Positions 63,527-64,000 of a DNA stretch of 64,000 nucleotides are shown piece after piece. The notes beneath the pieces were generated by a model, which worked only from the letters and a program-made list of their open reading frames with translations, did no database searches and had not been told where the DNA came from. A program made the position numbers and the translations under genes. Source of the stretch: Pseudoglutamicibacter albus (lineage in GTDB: Bacteria; Actinomycetota; Actinomycetes; Actinomycetales; Micrococcaceae); assembly GCF_022346425.1 (NCBI RefSeq), contig NZ_JAKRCW010000001.1:1-64000 (forward strand). Reading direction: 5' to 3'. Positions within the stretch are counted from its first letter, which is position 1, and each line of letters starts with the position of its first letter.

Positions 63527-64000
63527 TGCGCCCACATCGAAATCGAATCCCACCGCCGCCGTAAACGGAAATAAGCAGCCACAGCACCAGCCATGTCCGC
63601 GTCCATCAATGCATCCAACCCATCGGCGACATCCAAAACCGAATCATCCGGCCATGCCCTAGCCGTCAACAAACCATAATCCAACTCAACAACCGAATCC
63701 GGATGGAACTGCTGCAACCAGTCATGCAACTCCACAGCCGAGGCTAATAACCCAGTCGGGTCCACCGCATCGACATCATCCATGCCAGAACCGTCGAGGA
63801 AACCAGTGGCATCGACGTCCTCGTCCGCTTCCTCGTCCTCTGCAGGACTGCCGCCCCATGAATCACCCTCACCGAAGCCATCAGCGTCGGTGACCATCGA
63901 AATCGAAGACAACGCGGCAACGGCATACGCCGCCCGCTCCAGAGCCAACACCAAAGGAACCCGAACCGCAACCGAGAGCGGCTGCGAATCCTCGCCCTCG
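63517..64000 (-). CDS. 3' part of an unrecognised gene, cut by the window end
   Basis: The frame is open from the stop at 63517 to the right edge (about 160 codons). The visible part has an Ala-rich helix (LALERAAYAVAALSSISM), a strongly acidic Asp/Glu/Gly stretch and a Leu/Trp-containing C-terminal domain (LLASAVELHDWLQQFHPDS ... AAYFRLRRRWDSISMWAHAG). No family is recognised. Its start lies outside the window. Confidence 0.55.
   Translation of the reverse strand, partial: EGEDSQPLSVAVRVPLVLALERAAYAVAALSSISMVTDADGFGEGDSWGGSPAEDEEADEDVDATGFLDGSGMDDVDAVDPTGLLASAVELHDWLQQFHPDSVVELDYGLLTARAWPDDSVLDVADGLDALMDADMAGAVAAYFRLRRRWDSISMWAHAG

Overview
The window looks like the chromosome of a moderately GC-rich actinobacterium, most probably Micrococcales and Micrococcaceae-like (inference). 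The support is Lsr2, ClpC, the radA-disA pair, a surface protein with a LAATG (sortase-E type) sorting signal, DUF6318 lipoproteins, and at least thirteen genes whose start codon lies 6-7 nt after a TAnnnT -10 element, the mark of leaderless mRNAs.

Layout. 1-14 kb is housekeeping: the 3' end of an rRNA operon (5S plus terminator), an M13 peptidase, lysS, lsr2, clpC, an ArgA-like acetyltransferase, mutY, disA-radA and a FUSC-type membrane protein. 14-20.4 kb is a phosphate block: pstSCAB behind a PHO-box-like repeat, facing an oppositely oriented DUF47-pit pair. 20.5-33 kb holds tRNA-Lys, a sugar-lactone oxidase coupled to an alanine-racemase-fold enzyme, a degenerate secreted EEP-fold protein, a large LAATG-anchored surface protein, a DUF445 protein and a glycerophosphodiesterase. 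33-55 kb holds a 2-hydroxyacid dehydrogenase, an orphan double-ATPase ABC protein, pta-ackA, a DUF559-type nuclease, a methyltransferase-acetyltransferase fusion, a spermidine-synthase-like protein, a purine permease, an SDR, a universal stress protein, an NlpC/P60 hydrolase, nagB, a small zincin, then tRNA-Glu, -Asp and -Phe. 55.5-64 kb is accessory: an IS1249-like element with 8-bp target duplications that carries a nested IS3-family element, an AT-rich MFS gene, and the second copy of a two-gene secreted module.

Two things stand out. First, a short repeat built on AMCTTYGGCAWC...TGCTG occurs as about 24 half-sites, all between 33.06 and 54.54 kb and none noticed elsewhere in the window. 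Most sit between genes. At the three convergent gene junctions of that interval the half-sites form perfect hairpins. At tandem and divergent junctions they are single or paired with non-complementary cores. Second, a cassette of a DUF6318 lipoprotein plus a secreted PKD-like protein is present twice in opposite orientation (44.5-46.5 and 61.0-63.1 kb). The copies share about 220 bp of upstream DNA, including a hairpin that covers the ribosome binding site, and two further DUF6318 relics (58.4 and 63.1 kb) lie near the second copy.

Limits: everything was read by eye. Family names rest on recognised motifs. No alignment, folding or database search was run.
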